57,176 nt of DNA from DATGLE01 sp035294325 (GCA_035294325.1 DATGLE010000050.1:1-57176), one strand, 5' to 3'. Counted from the stretch's first letter, positions 8,839 to 17,694 are shown. Program-made: numbers and translations. Notes: generated by a model not told the origin, from the sequence alone.

Positions 8839-8936
8839 GGTCTTTCCTTTCTTTGCTTGCTTGACTTCAGACTCTCGATGCAGGTATCATGCCTGCTGAG
8901 GGTCTAGGTCGGGATTCTACTGGCTAGGCTCTCACC

Positions 8937-8969
8937 GTTGGTTGGTATGCCGTCAACATGCCAACCAAC
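8937..8969. repeat. Hairpin upstream of the tnpB pair, candidate left end
   Basis: GTTGGTTGGTATG (8937-8949) pairs with CATGCCAACCAAC (8957-8969), 13 bp with one wobble, around CCGTCAA. It is about 100 bp upstream of the 98-residue gene and could be the left-end hairpin of the element whose right end is near 7220. That would give an element of roughly 1.7 kb. No target duplication is expected or seen. Confidence 0.45.
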
Positions 8970-9089
8970 ACTCACAACTATATACTTCCAATTTTATGTA
9001 ACTTTCCTGGAATTGTCAAGTTTCCACAGAAGTATTTTCTTCCATATTATTAAGCCTCTTTATTTCTGCTATACTTTTCCCATTTGCTT

Positions 9090-9098
9090 TGATATAAT
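9090..9098 (+). promoter_or_regulatory. Extended -10 promoter for the HTH/GNAT-like gene
   Basis: The sequence TGATATAAT matches the extended -10 consensus TGnTATAAT and lies 37 bp before the ATG at 9136. No good -35 is seen, as is common for extended -10 promoters. Confidence 0.55.
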
Positions 9099-9135
9099 GA
9101 TTCCAGGCTTATAGATTTATTCCACAGGAGATGCG

Positions 9136-9930
9136 ATGAGCAGACACGATGAACGGGACTATTACACAATTGAAGAAGCTATGAAAATACTGGGCATGAA
9201 AAAATCAAAGTTTTACCAGGAAGTCGAGGAAGGCAAGATCCCATTTGATTTACCTCCTGGGAAAACTATAGGTATGCGTTTTCCTAAAGAAGGTATAGAC
9301 ATCCTGGCTAAACGGGAGCGTAAAAAGCGATCTCAGAGGCAAGCGGTTCATTTAGTCTTCAAGCCATCTACCACTGCGGATATCTGGATTGCCGTTAGCA
9401 ATGCCCGTCGAGTATACGGTCCAGATGATGTTATAAGCTTTGAGCGTGCTCTTGAGTGGCGAGACATCAATCCTGATATCTCAATGAGTGTCAAGCAAGG
9501 AAAACACCTTGCTGGAATGGTTACTTATCTGCCTCTTGATGAACGAGTCGCTCTTGCTTTGCTTCGAGATGATCTGCGAGAAAGAGATATCCCTGATGAG
9601 GCTATTAGACAGTGGACAGATCCGCAGATTTCCGTCTATATAGCAGGTATTGCTTCTATCTCATCGGGAGATGCACAAGTAGATAGCCTACGTGGACGGT
9701 TCTTGCTCGCACACTCTATTAAGTGGGCTATAACCCTAACTGCACAGTATGATATCAAAAACTGGTATAGTATCGGTGTGACTCCAGAAGGGCAAGCTAT
9801 TGCAGAGGCGCTTGGATTTCGGGAGATCTTGTCACTTGAGGAAGGCAAGCGAAAGGGCTATGTATTGGAGCATATGCTAACACAACCAACCAGGCTCGTT
9901 CAAAGATATCTAAGCAATATAGAGGGGTAG
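9136..9930 (+). CDS. HTH-domain protein with C-terminal GNAT-like domain
   Basis: The 264-residue protein has an N-terminal excisionase/MerR-like winged helix (YYTIEEAMKILGMKKSKFYQEVEEG, about residues 9-33), followed by the basic segment KRERKKRSQR. The rest resembles the GNAT acyltransferase fold: ADIWIAVSNARRVYG near 75 and, near the end, SIGVTPEGQAIAEALGFREI, like the TxxGxxLxxxxGF words of acetyltransferases. Both calls are by pattern, not by alignment. A DNA-binding regulator sensing acyl-CoA, or a modifying enzyme, are both possible. The start is backed by an AGGAG site. It has lower GC than its neighbours and stands next to a tnpB element, so it may have been acquired. Confidence 0.65.
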   Translation: MSRHDERDYYTIEEAMKILGMKKSKFYQEVEEGKIPFDLPPGKTIGMRFPKEGIDILAKRERKKRSQRQAVHLVFKPSTTADIWIAVSNARRVYGPDDVISFERALEWRDINPDISMSVKQGKHLAGMVTYLPLDERVALALLRDDLRERDIPDEAIRQWTDPQISVYIAGIASISSGDAQVDSLRGRFLLAHSIKWAITLTAQYDIKNWYSIGVTPEGQAIAEALGFREILSLEEGKRKGYVLEHMLTQPTRLVQRYLSNIEG

Positions 9931-10024
9931 GCACGTGATATATACATCAGAATCGGACGTATGTCTATTGAGGAGCGCGTAACTGGTAGATCATAGCTAT
10001 GACAGGCAGCCAGCAGGGCCGTAC

Positions 10025-12571
10025 ATGGATGCTTTACAATTTGGTCAGTGGCTCAGCGAGCAGCGCCGCCGGCATGGCTGGCGCAGCCAGCGCGCCTTTG
10101 TTGAGGTAGCGCAGCAGGAACCGCTGCTGCGGGAATTGCATATCTCGGAAGATTTTATGGGGCGGCTGGAGGCGGGCCTGCTGGTGCATCCATTTCGGGG
10201 CACGGTGCGCCGCCGCGTGCTCGCCCTGAGCTGGCTGCTTTGTAAGACTCCGCGCGAACTTCAGGCTTACCTGCGGGCCGCTGAACTCGGTAAGCTCTCC
10301 GATGAGGAGAAAGATTTTCTGGGGCGCGTAACCCGTGCCATCATTGCGCGCCAGGCGCCTGCCCCTCTACTCCTGCCCCCGCGCCCTGCTCGTCTGATGG
10401 GGCGAGCGCTGCACCTGCAAGATCTGCTGCGAGCCTGCTCATCGGTGGAGCAGGGAATATGCGCCATCACAGGTATGCCGGGGGTGGGCAAGAGCGCGCT
10501 GGCCTGTGAAGCCGTCCATCGACTGGCGGCCAACGAAGCGGAACGGCTGCGGCTCTTTCCCGATGGTATCGTGACGTTGACCTGTACTGGACGCAGCGGT
10601 CATATGGGTCTGCTCTCGCTGCTGGATGAACTGGTTGAGATCTTCTCCACGGCGAAGCAAAGCGGCAGGAATGGGAAAAAAGCGTGTGAGCAGGCTGATG
10701 CCGCCTCGCCAGAGGGAGCACTGGCTGGCGCTATAGATCGCGCGCGTATGGCTCTGGCCGGCAGGCGCGCGCTGCTCCTGCTCGATGACCTGGATGCGGA
10801 GTTCCCGTTGCGGCTGGCCTGTGATGCGTTGCTGGCGCGGGGATTGCAGCGAGCGGGGGCGGAGAACTGCGAAGGCGCGCGCATGGTGATACTGACGACG
10901 AGCCGCCAGATTCTGCCGCCGCTATTGACCGCTTTCCACATACATCTTGAGCCACTGGAGTTAGATGCCGCCCGCGAACTCTTTATCGCTCTGCTTGGCC
11001 GTGTTCCCGCTGAGGAGGAAGATGGGGCTGTGCGACGGATCTGCGCGGCGGTAGGCAACCTGCCCCTGGCGATTGAGGAGGCAGCCACTACAGCCGTTGT
11101 AGAGGGTATTCCCCTGGAGTTGCTGGCCGTGCGCGCGGAGGAGGATCCTCTGGATCGACTGCTTGATAGAGCGGGCGAGATCCGCTCCAGAGTGAGCCGG
11201 GCGCTGAAAACTATGAATCCGCAGATCGGGCAGCGTTTTGCTCTGCTCTCGCTGCTGGGAGCGCAATTTGGCCTGGAAGTCGCAGCCGCGATACAGAGAA
11301 TAGAGCCAGCCAGGCAATTGACGCTGCCAGATAGCATGCAGGGTAATGGCCGGAGGCCCGGCCAGCAAGGATTGATCGTCCCCGGCTGTGCCAGCGCCAT
11401 GGCCTTGCCCCTATCGGGCCTGGCAAGTACGGCGGCGGACCTGGGCCAGATGGTGCGCCATTCGCTGATCGAGCTTGCGCCTCCTGTTATCCCGGCGCGC
11501 GATCCTTCAATCACGCAGATAGCGCATAGTCCTTTACAGGATAAGGAAATACGCTATCGCCTGCATCCCTTAATCCTGGCCCATGCATCGGACAGCCTGC
11601 GCTACCTCGATGCGGAGACGCGCCAGGTAGCGCAGCAGAACGTCCGCGCCTATGCCCTGGATTACGTGCAACGTTATGGGCGGGATGTAGAGCGCTTGGA
11701 ACGAGAGCGACATTTTCTGGCAGCGGTAGTCGAGCGCGCCTGGGATGAGCAGCAATGTGGGCTGGTAATTGATCTGGTCTGGGATCTCAGGCCGATTCTC
11801 TGCCTCGGCCCGGGTTTCATTGAAGAACCTGTGCGTCTACTACACCTGGGAGCCGCCGCCAGCCAGCAGCTTCATCAGTACCAGCATTTTTCGCGCTTCA
11901 TGAACCATCTGGCGGTATTGCTTTATGAGACAGGAGATTTAGCCCGGGCTATCCAGGTATGGCGAGAAGCTCTGGATATCGTTGAAACATATGAGGGGCC
12001 GCGTGCGCATTTCCCCTGGCTCCCGCTCATCAATCTGGCAGAGATGCATTCGCTGCTTGGCAACCATGATAATGCTCAGCGACATGCCGACGCCTTTCTC
12101 CAACGCGCGCAGCAGGGTTCTGATGCGGTAACAATGGCAGGGGCGTTGTTCTTCCGGGGCCGCATTGAGCGCAGGCGTGGTGAGGCTGATTGTGCCTACG
12201 ACGATTTAAGGGAGAGTGCGCGTCTCTTTGCCTCGGTACCTGAAGCCGGCCTGTCCCCCTCTATTATTGCCGACAAACTCTCTTTGCAGGCAGAGCTGGC
12301 GCGTGTGCAGGGTGAATATGAAAAAGCGTGCGAGTATACCTGGCAACTATCTCAAGCCTTCGGTGGTCGTAGATATTGTGATATCGCCGAGGCATGGTTG
12401 GATCAGGCGCACTATGCCTACCAGAAAGGGCGGCTCGACGATGCGCGCGTAATGGCGCAGCGAGCGCTGGATCTGGCTGCCCAATCCGGCGCTCACTATT
12501 TCTGCCAGCGGTCTATGGAGCTGCTAAGCCGGCTTACGGAGGTCCATCTGGAACCCGCTCGCTGGCAATAA
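10025..12571 (+). CDS. STAND regulator: XRE-like HTH, NB-ARC, TPR
   Basis: The 848-residue protein begins with a helix-turn-helix-like region (FGQWLSEQRRRHGWRSQRAF, then ISEDFMGRLEAG). An NB-ARC NTPase follows with P-loop GMPGVGKSA at residues 150-158, a Walker B-like ALLLLDDLDAEF near 250 and VILTTSRQ near 290. Residues about 610-830 are helical TPR-type repeats (for example MNHLAVLLYETGDLARAIQVWREAL). Proteins of this plan are ATP-driven signalling switches whose repeats bind a ligand or partner; DNA binding by the N-terminus is inferred. The region 430-510 is a Pro- and Gly-rich insertion. It is a single-gene unit: the next gene begins 130 bp away with its own ribosome-binding site. Confidence 0.85.
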   Translation: MDALQFGQWLSEQRRRHGWRSQRAFVEVAQQEPLLRELHISEDFMGRLEAGLLVHPFRGTVRRRVLALSWLLCKTPRELQAYLRAAELGKLSDEEKDFLGRVTRAIIARQAPAPLLLPPRPARLMGRALHLQDLLRACSSVEQGICAITGMPGVGKSALACEAVHRLAANEAERLRLFPDGIVTLTCTGRSGHMGLLSLLDELVEIFSTAKQSGRNGKKACEQADAASPEGALAGAIDRARMALAGRRALLLLDDLDAEFPLRLACDALLARGLQRAGAENCEGARMVILTTSRQILPPLLTAFHIHLEPLELDAARELFIALLGRVPAEEEDGAVRRICAAVGNLPLAIEEAATTAVVEGIPLELLAVRAEEDPLDRLLDRAGEIRSRVSRALKTMNPQIGQRFALLSLLGAQFGLEVAAAIQRIEPARQLTLPDSMQGNGRRPGQQGLIVPGCASAMALPLSGLASTAADLGQMVRHSLIELAPPVIPARDPSITQIAHSPLQDKEIRYRLHPLILAHASDSLRYLDAETRQVAQQNVRAYALDYVQRYGRDVERLERERHFLAAVVERAWDEQQCGLVIDLVWDLRPILCLGPGFIEEPVRLLHLGAAASQQLHQYQHFSRFMNHLAVLLYETGDLARAIQVWREALDIVETYEGPRAHFPWLPLINLAEMHSLLGNHDNAQRHADAFLQRAQQGSDAVTMAGALFFRGRIERRRGEADCAYDDLRESARLFASVPEAGLSPSIIADKLSLQAELARVQGEYEKACEYTWQLSQAFGGRRYCDIAEAWLDQAHYAYQKGRLDDARVMAQRALDLAAQSGAHYFCQRSMELLSRLTEVHLEPARWQ

Positions 12572-12701
12572 TGTGACCAGATTTTTGCGCGCTCTGGCGA
12601 TTTTTTCCGCGAAATTCCCCCTTCTTTCTGCGCCGGCCTGCGTCCTCCTCCTGCTACCATGAGATTACTTGAATGTACAATCGCATTGCAGGAGGATTAA
12701 G

Positions 12702-14402
12702 ATGCTCAAGAAACCCGGGTCCCGGCTTCTCATGTTCTCCCTTTCGCTGATATCGGCCCTGGTGTTATTGCTGGCGGCCTGTGGAACGCCCTCAAGCGGC
12801 AGCACTGCGGCCTCGTCCAGCTCAGCACCCGTGAAGGGAGGCACCTGGGTTGATGATCTGTACGAGGAGCCAGATTCATTGATCCCAAACGCGTCTTCGG
12901 AAACCTTTTCCAACATGGTAGACCAGGCCCTCTATCTTCCGCTCTTTGTCGGCAATCCGCATAACGTTATCACACCGGCAGCGGCCACCGAGGTCCCGAC
13001 GACGGCCAATGGCGGCATCAGTTCGGACCTCAAGACCTGGACCATTCACATGCGCAAGGGCCTGGTCTGGTCCGATGGACAGCCTTACGATGCCAGGGAT
13101 GTCGACTACACCTGGAAGCTGTGGACCAATCCCAGGTTCGCGGCGGCCAGCACCGTTGGCCTCAACCTGATCCAGTCGGCGGAGGTCTCCCCGGACAATC
13201 TGTCGATCACTTTCCATCTGAAACAAGCCTTCGCACCCTTTATCGCAGACGCCTGGATCGATGGCATCGCCGCCCCGCTGCCGGAGCACCATTTTCAGGG
13301 CATGGCCCCCGACGCCATCAGTAAATCACCGGACAATCTGAATCCGTCAGTCGTGAGCGGCCCCTTCATGATGAAGGAGAGCAAGCCCGGCGACCACTAC
13401 ACCGTGGTGCGCAACCCCAGGTACTACCTGGCCTCCCAGGGCTATCCCTATCTGGATAGCGTCGTCTTCAGGATTGTGCCCGATCAGAATACCATTCTCA
13501 AAGATCTGGAGGCCGGCACCATCGACTCCTCCTGGTTCCTGGATGTGAGCAAGGCGCCTGCTTATCAGAAGCTCCCCAACTACACGCTCTCGTATAACCA
13601 CACCACCACCAATTTCGAGGCGATGTACTTCGACTTCAACAACAAGATCCTCTCGGGCAACCCGGAGGTGCGGCAGGCGATGGCGATGGCGATTGACCAC
13701 AATGCCCTCATCACCACGGCGCGGCGTGGCTTTGCCCAGGCGCTCTGTACCGATCATGCGTCGGCGGTCCACCCTGGCTACCAGCCCGATGCCCCCTGTC
13801 CCAGGTTCGATCCCGCCGCCGCGAACCAGTTGCTCGATACGCACGGCTGGGTCAAGGGACCGGACGGCATTCGCAGCAAGGACGGGCAGAGGCTGGAGTT
13901 CCAGTACTCGACCACAGCCAACAACCTGTGGCGTGAGGATGACGAACTGATCCTCCAGCAGGACTTCGCGGCCATTGGCGTCAAGATCGATATTCAGAAC
14001 TATCCGGCCAGCACCTTCTTCGGGCCGTTCCTCAGCGGTGGCAAGCCCGGCCAGTATGACCTCGCCGAGTTTGAAACCGGCTCCGGGTATGATCCTGATG
14101 ATTCTGCGCTTCTGGCATGCAACCAGATTCCCCCCAACGGCTCTAACTTCTCCTTCTACTGCAACCATCAGATGGATCAATTATTGCAACAGCAGCAGCA
14201 GACTGCTGATCCGACGGCGCGCCAGCAGATCTTCAATCAGATCCATCAGATCGAATTGACGGACTTCCCGTTTGTCGTGCTGTATGCGCCCTATGACATC
14301 GCCATGGTCAAGAAGGGGACGCACAACTATTCGCCTGCACCGACGGGTGCATCCGAGACCATCAACATCTGGCAGTGGTGGTGCGATAACGGCAAGTGCT
14401 AG
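12702..14402 (+). CDS. Peptide/nickel-type ABC transporter substrate-binding lipoprotein
   Basis: The 566-residue protein starts at the ATG after GGAGGATTAAG. It has a lipoprotein signal (MLKKPGSRLLMFSLSL..., lipobox LAAC near residue 27), then a Ser/Ala linker and a family-5 extracellular solute-binding domain. Signatures are KTWTIHMRKGLVWSDGQPYDARDVDYTWKLW split across about residues 110-140, and the later VRQAMAMAIDH. Such proteins capture peptides, nickel or similar ligands outside the cell and hand them to a two-permease, two-ATPase transporter. Here only one damaged permease follows and no ATPase, so the gene looks orphaned, unless the partner components are elsewhere. A longer upstream TTG start is less likely. 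Confidence 0.9.
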   Translation: MLKKPGSRLLMFSLSLISALVLLLAACGTPSSGSTAASSSSAPVKGGTWVDDLYEEPDSLIPNASSETFSNMVDQALYLPLFVGNPHNVITPAAATEVPTTANGGISSDLKTWTIHMRKGLVWSDGQPYDARDVDYTWKLWTNPRFAAASTVGLNLIQSAEVSPDNLSITFHLKQAFAPFIADAWIDGIAAPLPEHHFQGMAPDAISKSPDNLNPSVVSGPFMMKESKPGDHYTVVRNPRYYLASQGYPYLDSVVFRIVPDQNTILKDLEAGTIDSSWFLDVSKAPAYQKLPNYTLSYNHTTTNFEAMYFDFNNKILSGNPEVRQAMAMAIDHNALITTARRGFAQALCTDHASAVHPGYQPDAPCPRFDPAAANQLLDTHGWVKGPDGIRSKDGQRLEFQYSTTANNLWREDDELILQQDFAAIGVKIDIQNYPASTFFGPFLSGGKPGQYDLAEFETGSGYDPDDSALLACNQIPPNGSNFSFYCNHQMDQLLQQQQQTADPTARQQIFNQIHQIELTDFPFVVLYAPYDIAMVKKGTHNYSPAPTGASETINIWQWWCDNGKC

Positions 14403-14429
14403 GCTCCTCGGGTCTGCTCTTTCCCGGAT

Positions 14430-14515
14430 GGCGCAGCGCCGCAGGCGCTGCGCCACTAAGAGTGGTTGGTGTGTAAGGGGTGGACACAATCCACCCCTTA
14501 CACACCAACCACTCT
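14430..14515. repeat. Composite palindrome element B between binding protein and permease
   Basis: GGCGCAGCGCC (14430-14440) pairs with GGCGCTGCGCC (14444-14454) over 11 bp, loop GCA. Then 14459-14484 pairs perfectly with 14490-14515 (26 bp, loop CACAA). The long stem (start AGAGTGGTTGGTGTGTAAGG) differs from the others and lacks the GCGC apex. A weak TCGCC/GGCGA hairpin follows at 14525-14537. The first hairpin may serve as a terminator for the binding-protein gene. Confidence 0.85.
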
Positions 14516-14589
14516 CAACAGACCGTCGCCAGCGGCGAGAGAACCGGGAGGGTTACATGCTCTGTTTATAATTCTGGAGGGATGGCTCT

Positions 14590-15202
14590 ATGGGACGATA
14601 TATCATTCGGCGTGTGCTGCAAGCGATCCCGCTGCTCTTCTTTCTCTTACTTCGGGATTGCCATGCCTATCTTCCTGCTGGGCGTCTTCGCACAGGACAT
14701 CTTTGCCGTCCAGCTCCACTGGCTGCCGGCATCGGGCACGGCCACGCTCGGCTACAGCTTTACGCCCGTCGAGTCCTTCTTCGATCACCTGGAGCACCTG
14801 CTTTTGCCAATGCTGGTGCTGGCCGCCTCCTTTATCGCCGGCTGGAACCGCTATATGCGTTCAAGTATGATCGAAACGATCAAGCAAGATTATATGCGCA
14901 CGGCACGCGCTAAAGGCGTTGGCACAGCCGCCATCATGTTTCGCCACGCCCTGCGCAATGCGGTCATTCCGCTCGTCACAGTTGTTGCTCTGAACTTTGG
15001 TGCGGTGGCCGGAGGAGCTACGATTACCGAGGGCGTCTTCGCCTGGCCTGGCATGGGATCGCTCTTCCTCGATTCACTCCAGAGGCGCGATTATCCTGTG
15101 CTGCTGGCAATGCTCATGCTCAGCGCTGTGTTTGTGATTACCTTTAACCTGATCGCTGATATTCTCTATGGGATAATAGATCCCCGCATTCGCTACTCGT
15201 AA
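14590..15202 (+). pseudogene. DppB/OppB-type ABC permease, internally deleted and frameshifted
   Basis: The ATG at 14590 begins MGRYIIRRVLQAIPLLFFLL, the usual N-terminus of a dipeptide-type permease. After about 20 codons the homology jumps to a different frame: SYFGIAMPIFLLGVF, ending ADILYGIIDPRIRYS at 15202. That second part holds the permease signature around MRTARAKGVGTAAIMFRHALRN and four hydrophobic segments. Family members are about 310-340 residues; here roughly 120 residues between the first helix and the YFGIAMP segment are missing, and the junction near 14645 is out of frame. Only the C-terminal 190 residues or so form one uninterrupted reading frame. The normal second permease and ATPases are not downstream. 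Alternative: a sequencing error alone, but that would not explain the missing segment. Confidence 0.8.
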
Positions 15203-15227
15203 ACGACCCCGAGTATGCCCCTTTACA

Positions 15228-15276
15228 CACAACGGGCCGCTTTTAACCCCTGCCTTAGTTAAAGCGGCCCGTTGTG
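15228..15276 (+). terminator. Hairpin after the permease remnant
   Basis: CACAACGGGCCGCTTTTAAC pairs with GTTAAAGCGGCCCGTTGTG over about 19 bp with one bulged T, loop of about 10 bases. There is no T-run, so rho-independent activity is uncertain. A second 8-bp inverted repeat GGCTAATC/GATTAGCC follows at 15294-15326. The whole stretch 15203-15497 has no gene. Confidence 0.65.
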
Positions 15277-15497
15277 ATACCTGTAGCGTGGAAGGCTAAT
15301 CTGACCTCTAATCCCACGGATTAGCCTCTATTCCACAGGTTGCGCTGGTTCTCTGGAGAACAACCCACGTCCTCCAGAGCACACTCGTAGCATACCCGAA
15401 GGCAGGATGAGAGCGCGCGGAAAAGATGCCGCTAAGCGCAGAAGTAGGGGGGAAAATCGCGGAACCGCCGCCCTGCTGCTCATTCCTGCGTCCATCT

Positions 15498-15821
15498 CTA
15501 GACCTGTATCGGTTGCTCCGCGCCTGTGTTTCTTCTGCTCTTTGGCAACCTGCCGCGGCAATGAACTAAAATAGCGGGTATCTCTTCAGAATGCTCCAGG
15601 AGATAAATTTCACTCTTCTGCGTATCTATCACGAGCCGGGCCGCTGCCTGGAGCAGTTCAGGAACTGTGTCCTGGAGAATCTCGATCACATCCAGCGAGG
15701 TCCACCCTTCGGCCCCCCGACTCTGCGGGCCGAGCAGGGCTTCATTGATGTCTACTACATGTTCAGGATATCTGCTAGCCAGAGCCAGCAGGCAGACCTG
15801 AAAGCTGTCGTTTAATTGCAT
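15498..15821 (-). CDS. Small conserved-looking protein of unknown function
   Basis: I do not recognise this 107-residue protein. The ATG at 15821 is chosen because CAGGAGGCAAT stands directly upstream; a longer start at 15854 lacks such a site. It begins MQLNDSFQVCLLALASRYPE, is helical in prediction by eye (SLDVIEILQDTVPELLQAAARLVI, about residues 49-72), and ends with a basic, Gln- and Pro-rich tail. There is no signal peptide. It is a single gene oriented opposite to its neighbours, with a strong ribosome-binding site as the main support for expression. Confidence 0.6.
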   Translation of the reverse strand: MQLNDSFQVCLLALASRYPEHVVDINEALLGPQSRGAEGWTSLDVIEILQDTVPELLQAAARLVIDTQKSEIYLLEHSEEIPAILVHCRGRLPKSRRNTGAEQPIQV

Positions 15822-16227
15822 ATTGCCTCCTGTTCCCCTGGTAAACGCTCTCACTAAGATGCCCTCTTTCTCCCGGAAAAGCCTGACTCACCTCCTTAAT
15901 CGAAACTCAGCCATTATTTCATCTCATACGTAAACTTTGCTGTCTCCCGCAAACAATTGTAACTTAAACATAAAAATATAGGCAAGCACAACATAAGTGA
16001 ATTTCAAGGCACAATTGAATGGTGACATCCTGGTACCTATATAACCCGATTTGCCTGTTGTTGTGCGCCTGCGGCGCTGTGCCCACAGCCCCCATTCCCC
16101 GGCGAACCGCGCAGCGGTGAACTGTCAAATATACTGGCACATAGCGTAATATTGACTGTTTTACCACGGGGAAAAAAGTGTATAATAAAGTCAACCCTCT
16201 CTATCTTCTGAAAGGCTGAAGTGCGTA
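15822..16227. other. Divergent intergenic region with glucokinase -10 box
   Basis: The middle (about 15890-16020) is AT-rich. A short GCGCC-TGC-GGCGC hairpin sits at 16065-16077 and resembles the short hairpin of the palindrome elements, but no long palindrome is beside it. TATAAT at 16181-16186 preceded by GTG is a likely -10 for glucokinase, 41 bp before its start; TTGACT at 16152 is too far (23 bp) to be an ideal -35. Confidence 0.5.
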
Positions 16228-17229
16228 ATGTTATTGGTCGGCGATATCGGTGGAACCAAGACGAAGCTTGCTATTTTCTCATCCCGAGACGAACTGCATG
16301 CCACTCCACTGCGAGAGGCAACCTATCCCAGTGCTATCTACCCCGACCTGGCGACGCTGGTACGACATTTCCTGGCGCAGAGCCACGTTTCTGTGGATCG
16401 CGCGATATTCGGTGTGGCAGGTCCGGTACTGGCAGGCAGGGCGAAGATTACAAATCTTCCCTGGATGATGGACGAAGGGGAGCTACAGAAAGCATTGGAT
16501 ATTCCTTCTGTGCGTCTGCTCAACGATCTGGATGCTATGGCGCATGCCGTGCCCTTTCTAGAAGCGCGAGATCTCTGCACCCTGAATGCTGGCAGGCCAG
16601 AGCGCAATGGCACGCTGGCAGTCATCGCGCCGGGGACCGGGCTGGGCGAAGCCTTCCTGACCTGGAATGGTACCCGTTACCAGGCCCATCCCTCGGAAGG
16701 TGGGCACACCGATTTCGCTCCCACCACCCTGCCGGAACTGGAGTTGCTGCGCTACCTTCTGGGCCGCTTTGAGCATGTCAGCTACGAACTGGTCTGCTCA
16801 GGAATGGGGCTGCCGAATGTCTATGCCTACTTCAAGGAGGTTGCCGCTATCGATGAACCGGCCTGGCTAAGCGAGCAAATAGCATCCGTGGAGGATTGTA
16901 CGCCTGTTATCATCAAGGCAGCCCTCGATAGAGAGCGGCGCTGTGATCTGGCCGTGGCCGCGCTCAATATGTTCGCCGCGATTCTTGGCGCGGAGGCCGG
17001 AAATCTGGCACTCAAAGTCCTGGCAACGGGAGGCGTCTATCTGGGAGGAGGCATTCCGCCGCGTATCCTGCCCTTCCTGCAAGATGAACAATTCATGCGT
17101 GCCTTCAAGCATAAGGGGCGCTTCTCCAGATTACTGGCGGAGGTGCCGGTACATGTGGTGCTCAATCCCAGGCTGGCGCTGCTGGGAGCAGCATATCGTG
17201 GCTTTACAGAAGATGAGGCGGCTCAATGA
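16228..17229 (+). CDS. glk: Glucokinase
   Basis: The 333-residue protein matches bacterial Glk of the group that includes E. coli glucokinase. It has the N-terminal phosphate motif VGDIGGTKTKLAIF (residues 4-17), the sugar-binding NDLDAMAHAVPFL near 95, VIAPGTGLGEAF near 131, the SEGGHTDFAP motif near 155, and GGVYLGGGIPPRI near 270. Length is normal (about 320). It phosphorylates glucose with ATP to glucose 6-phosphate in the cytoplasm. This fits the nearby glucan-degrading glycosidase, though they are far apart and not one operon. The gene ends close to a long inverted repeat separating it from the convergent membrane-protein gene. Confidence 0.95.
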   Translation: MLLVGDIGGTKTKLAIFSSRDELHATPLREATYPSAIYPDLATLVRHFLAQSHVSVDRAIFGVAGPVLAGRAKITNLPWMMDEGELQKALDIPSVRLLNDLDAMAHAVPFLEARDLCTLNAGRPERNGTLAVIAPGTGLGEAFLTWNGTRYQAHPSEGGHTDFAPTTLPELELLRYLLGRFEHVSYELVCSGMGLPNVYAYFKEVAAIDEPAWLSEQIASVEDCTPVIIKAALDRERRCDLAVAALNMFAAILGAEAGNLALKVLATGGVYLGGGIPPRILPFLQDEQFMRAFKHKGRFSRLLAEVPVHVVLNPRLALLGAAYRGFTEDEAAQ

Positions 17230-17280
17230 GCTTTTGAAGCCTGCTCAGGAATGGGAGAGATAATACAGGCGCAGGCGAGA

Positions 17281-17363
17281 TATAGAGACAGGGGCAAGCT
17301 GTAGAGACAGGGCTTGCCCCTGTCTCTATATCTTGCCCCTGTCTCTACAGCTTGCCCCTGTCT
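17281..17363. terminator. Nested inverted repeats between convergent genes
   Basis: The word CTTGCCCCTGTCTCTA occurs twice, plus a truncated third copy, and its complement twice. Two mutually exclusive perfect stems are possible: 17281-17298 with 17313-17330 (18 bp), or 17286-17312 with 17337-17363 (27 bp). The position between convergent glk and the GlsB-type gene suggests a two-way terminator, but the alternative pairing is unusual. Confidence 0.75.
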
Positions 17364-17400
17364 TATCGTTTCTGGCGATACATTCTACACGTGATGCATC

Positions 17401-17694
17401 TTACGCCCTGCCGCGTGTGACGGCGCGCAGGATGGCGATCAGGATGCATGCGCCGATGAAGGCGATGATGATCGTCCCGATAATGCCTGTCGAGCCCAGG
17501 CCAACCAGGCTGGCAAGAAATCCGCCGATCAGCGCGCCTACCAGGCCCACGATGATATCGCCGACGATACCGTAGCCACCGCCGCGCATCACCAGGCTTG
17601 CCAGGAAGCCTGCGACCAGGCCGACAATCAGCCACCAGACGATGCTCATGAGGCTAATATCTGCTAAAACCATCAATGCAAATGCCACTCTCAA
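17401..17694 (-). CDS. GlsB/YeaQ/YmgE family membrane protein
   Basis: This is a small protein with three glycine-rich hydrophobic segments. The core MSIVWWLIVGLVAGFLASLV, then GGYGIVGDIIVGLVGALIGGF and GIIGTIIIAFIGACILIAIL, is the GlsB/YeaQ/YmgE (transglycosylase-associated) pattern found in stress-induced inner-membrane proteins. The function of the family is not established biochemically. The start is ambiguous: the TTG at 17694 has AAGGAG at ideal distance and gives 97 residues, whereas the ATG at 17649 gives the canonical 82-residue form but has no clear site. The longer form is listed. Confidence 0.85.
   Translation of the reverse strand: MRVAFALMVLADISLMSIVWWLIVGLVAGFLASLVMRGGGYGIVGDIIVGLVGALIGGFLASLVGLGSTGIIGTIIIAFIGACILIAILRAVTRGRA

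Noticed and set aside
7261..9930. Composite transposon with the HTH/GNAT-like gene as cargo
   Set aside because: Only one pair of end hairpins was found and it encloses just tnpB and the small gene; there is no second element copy beyond 9930.
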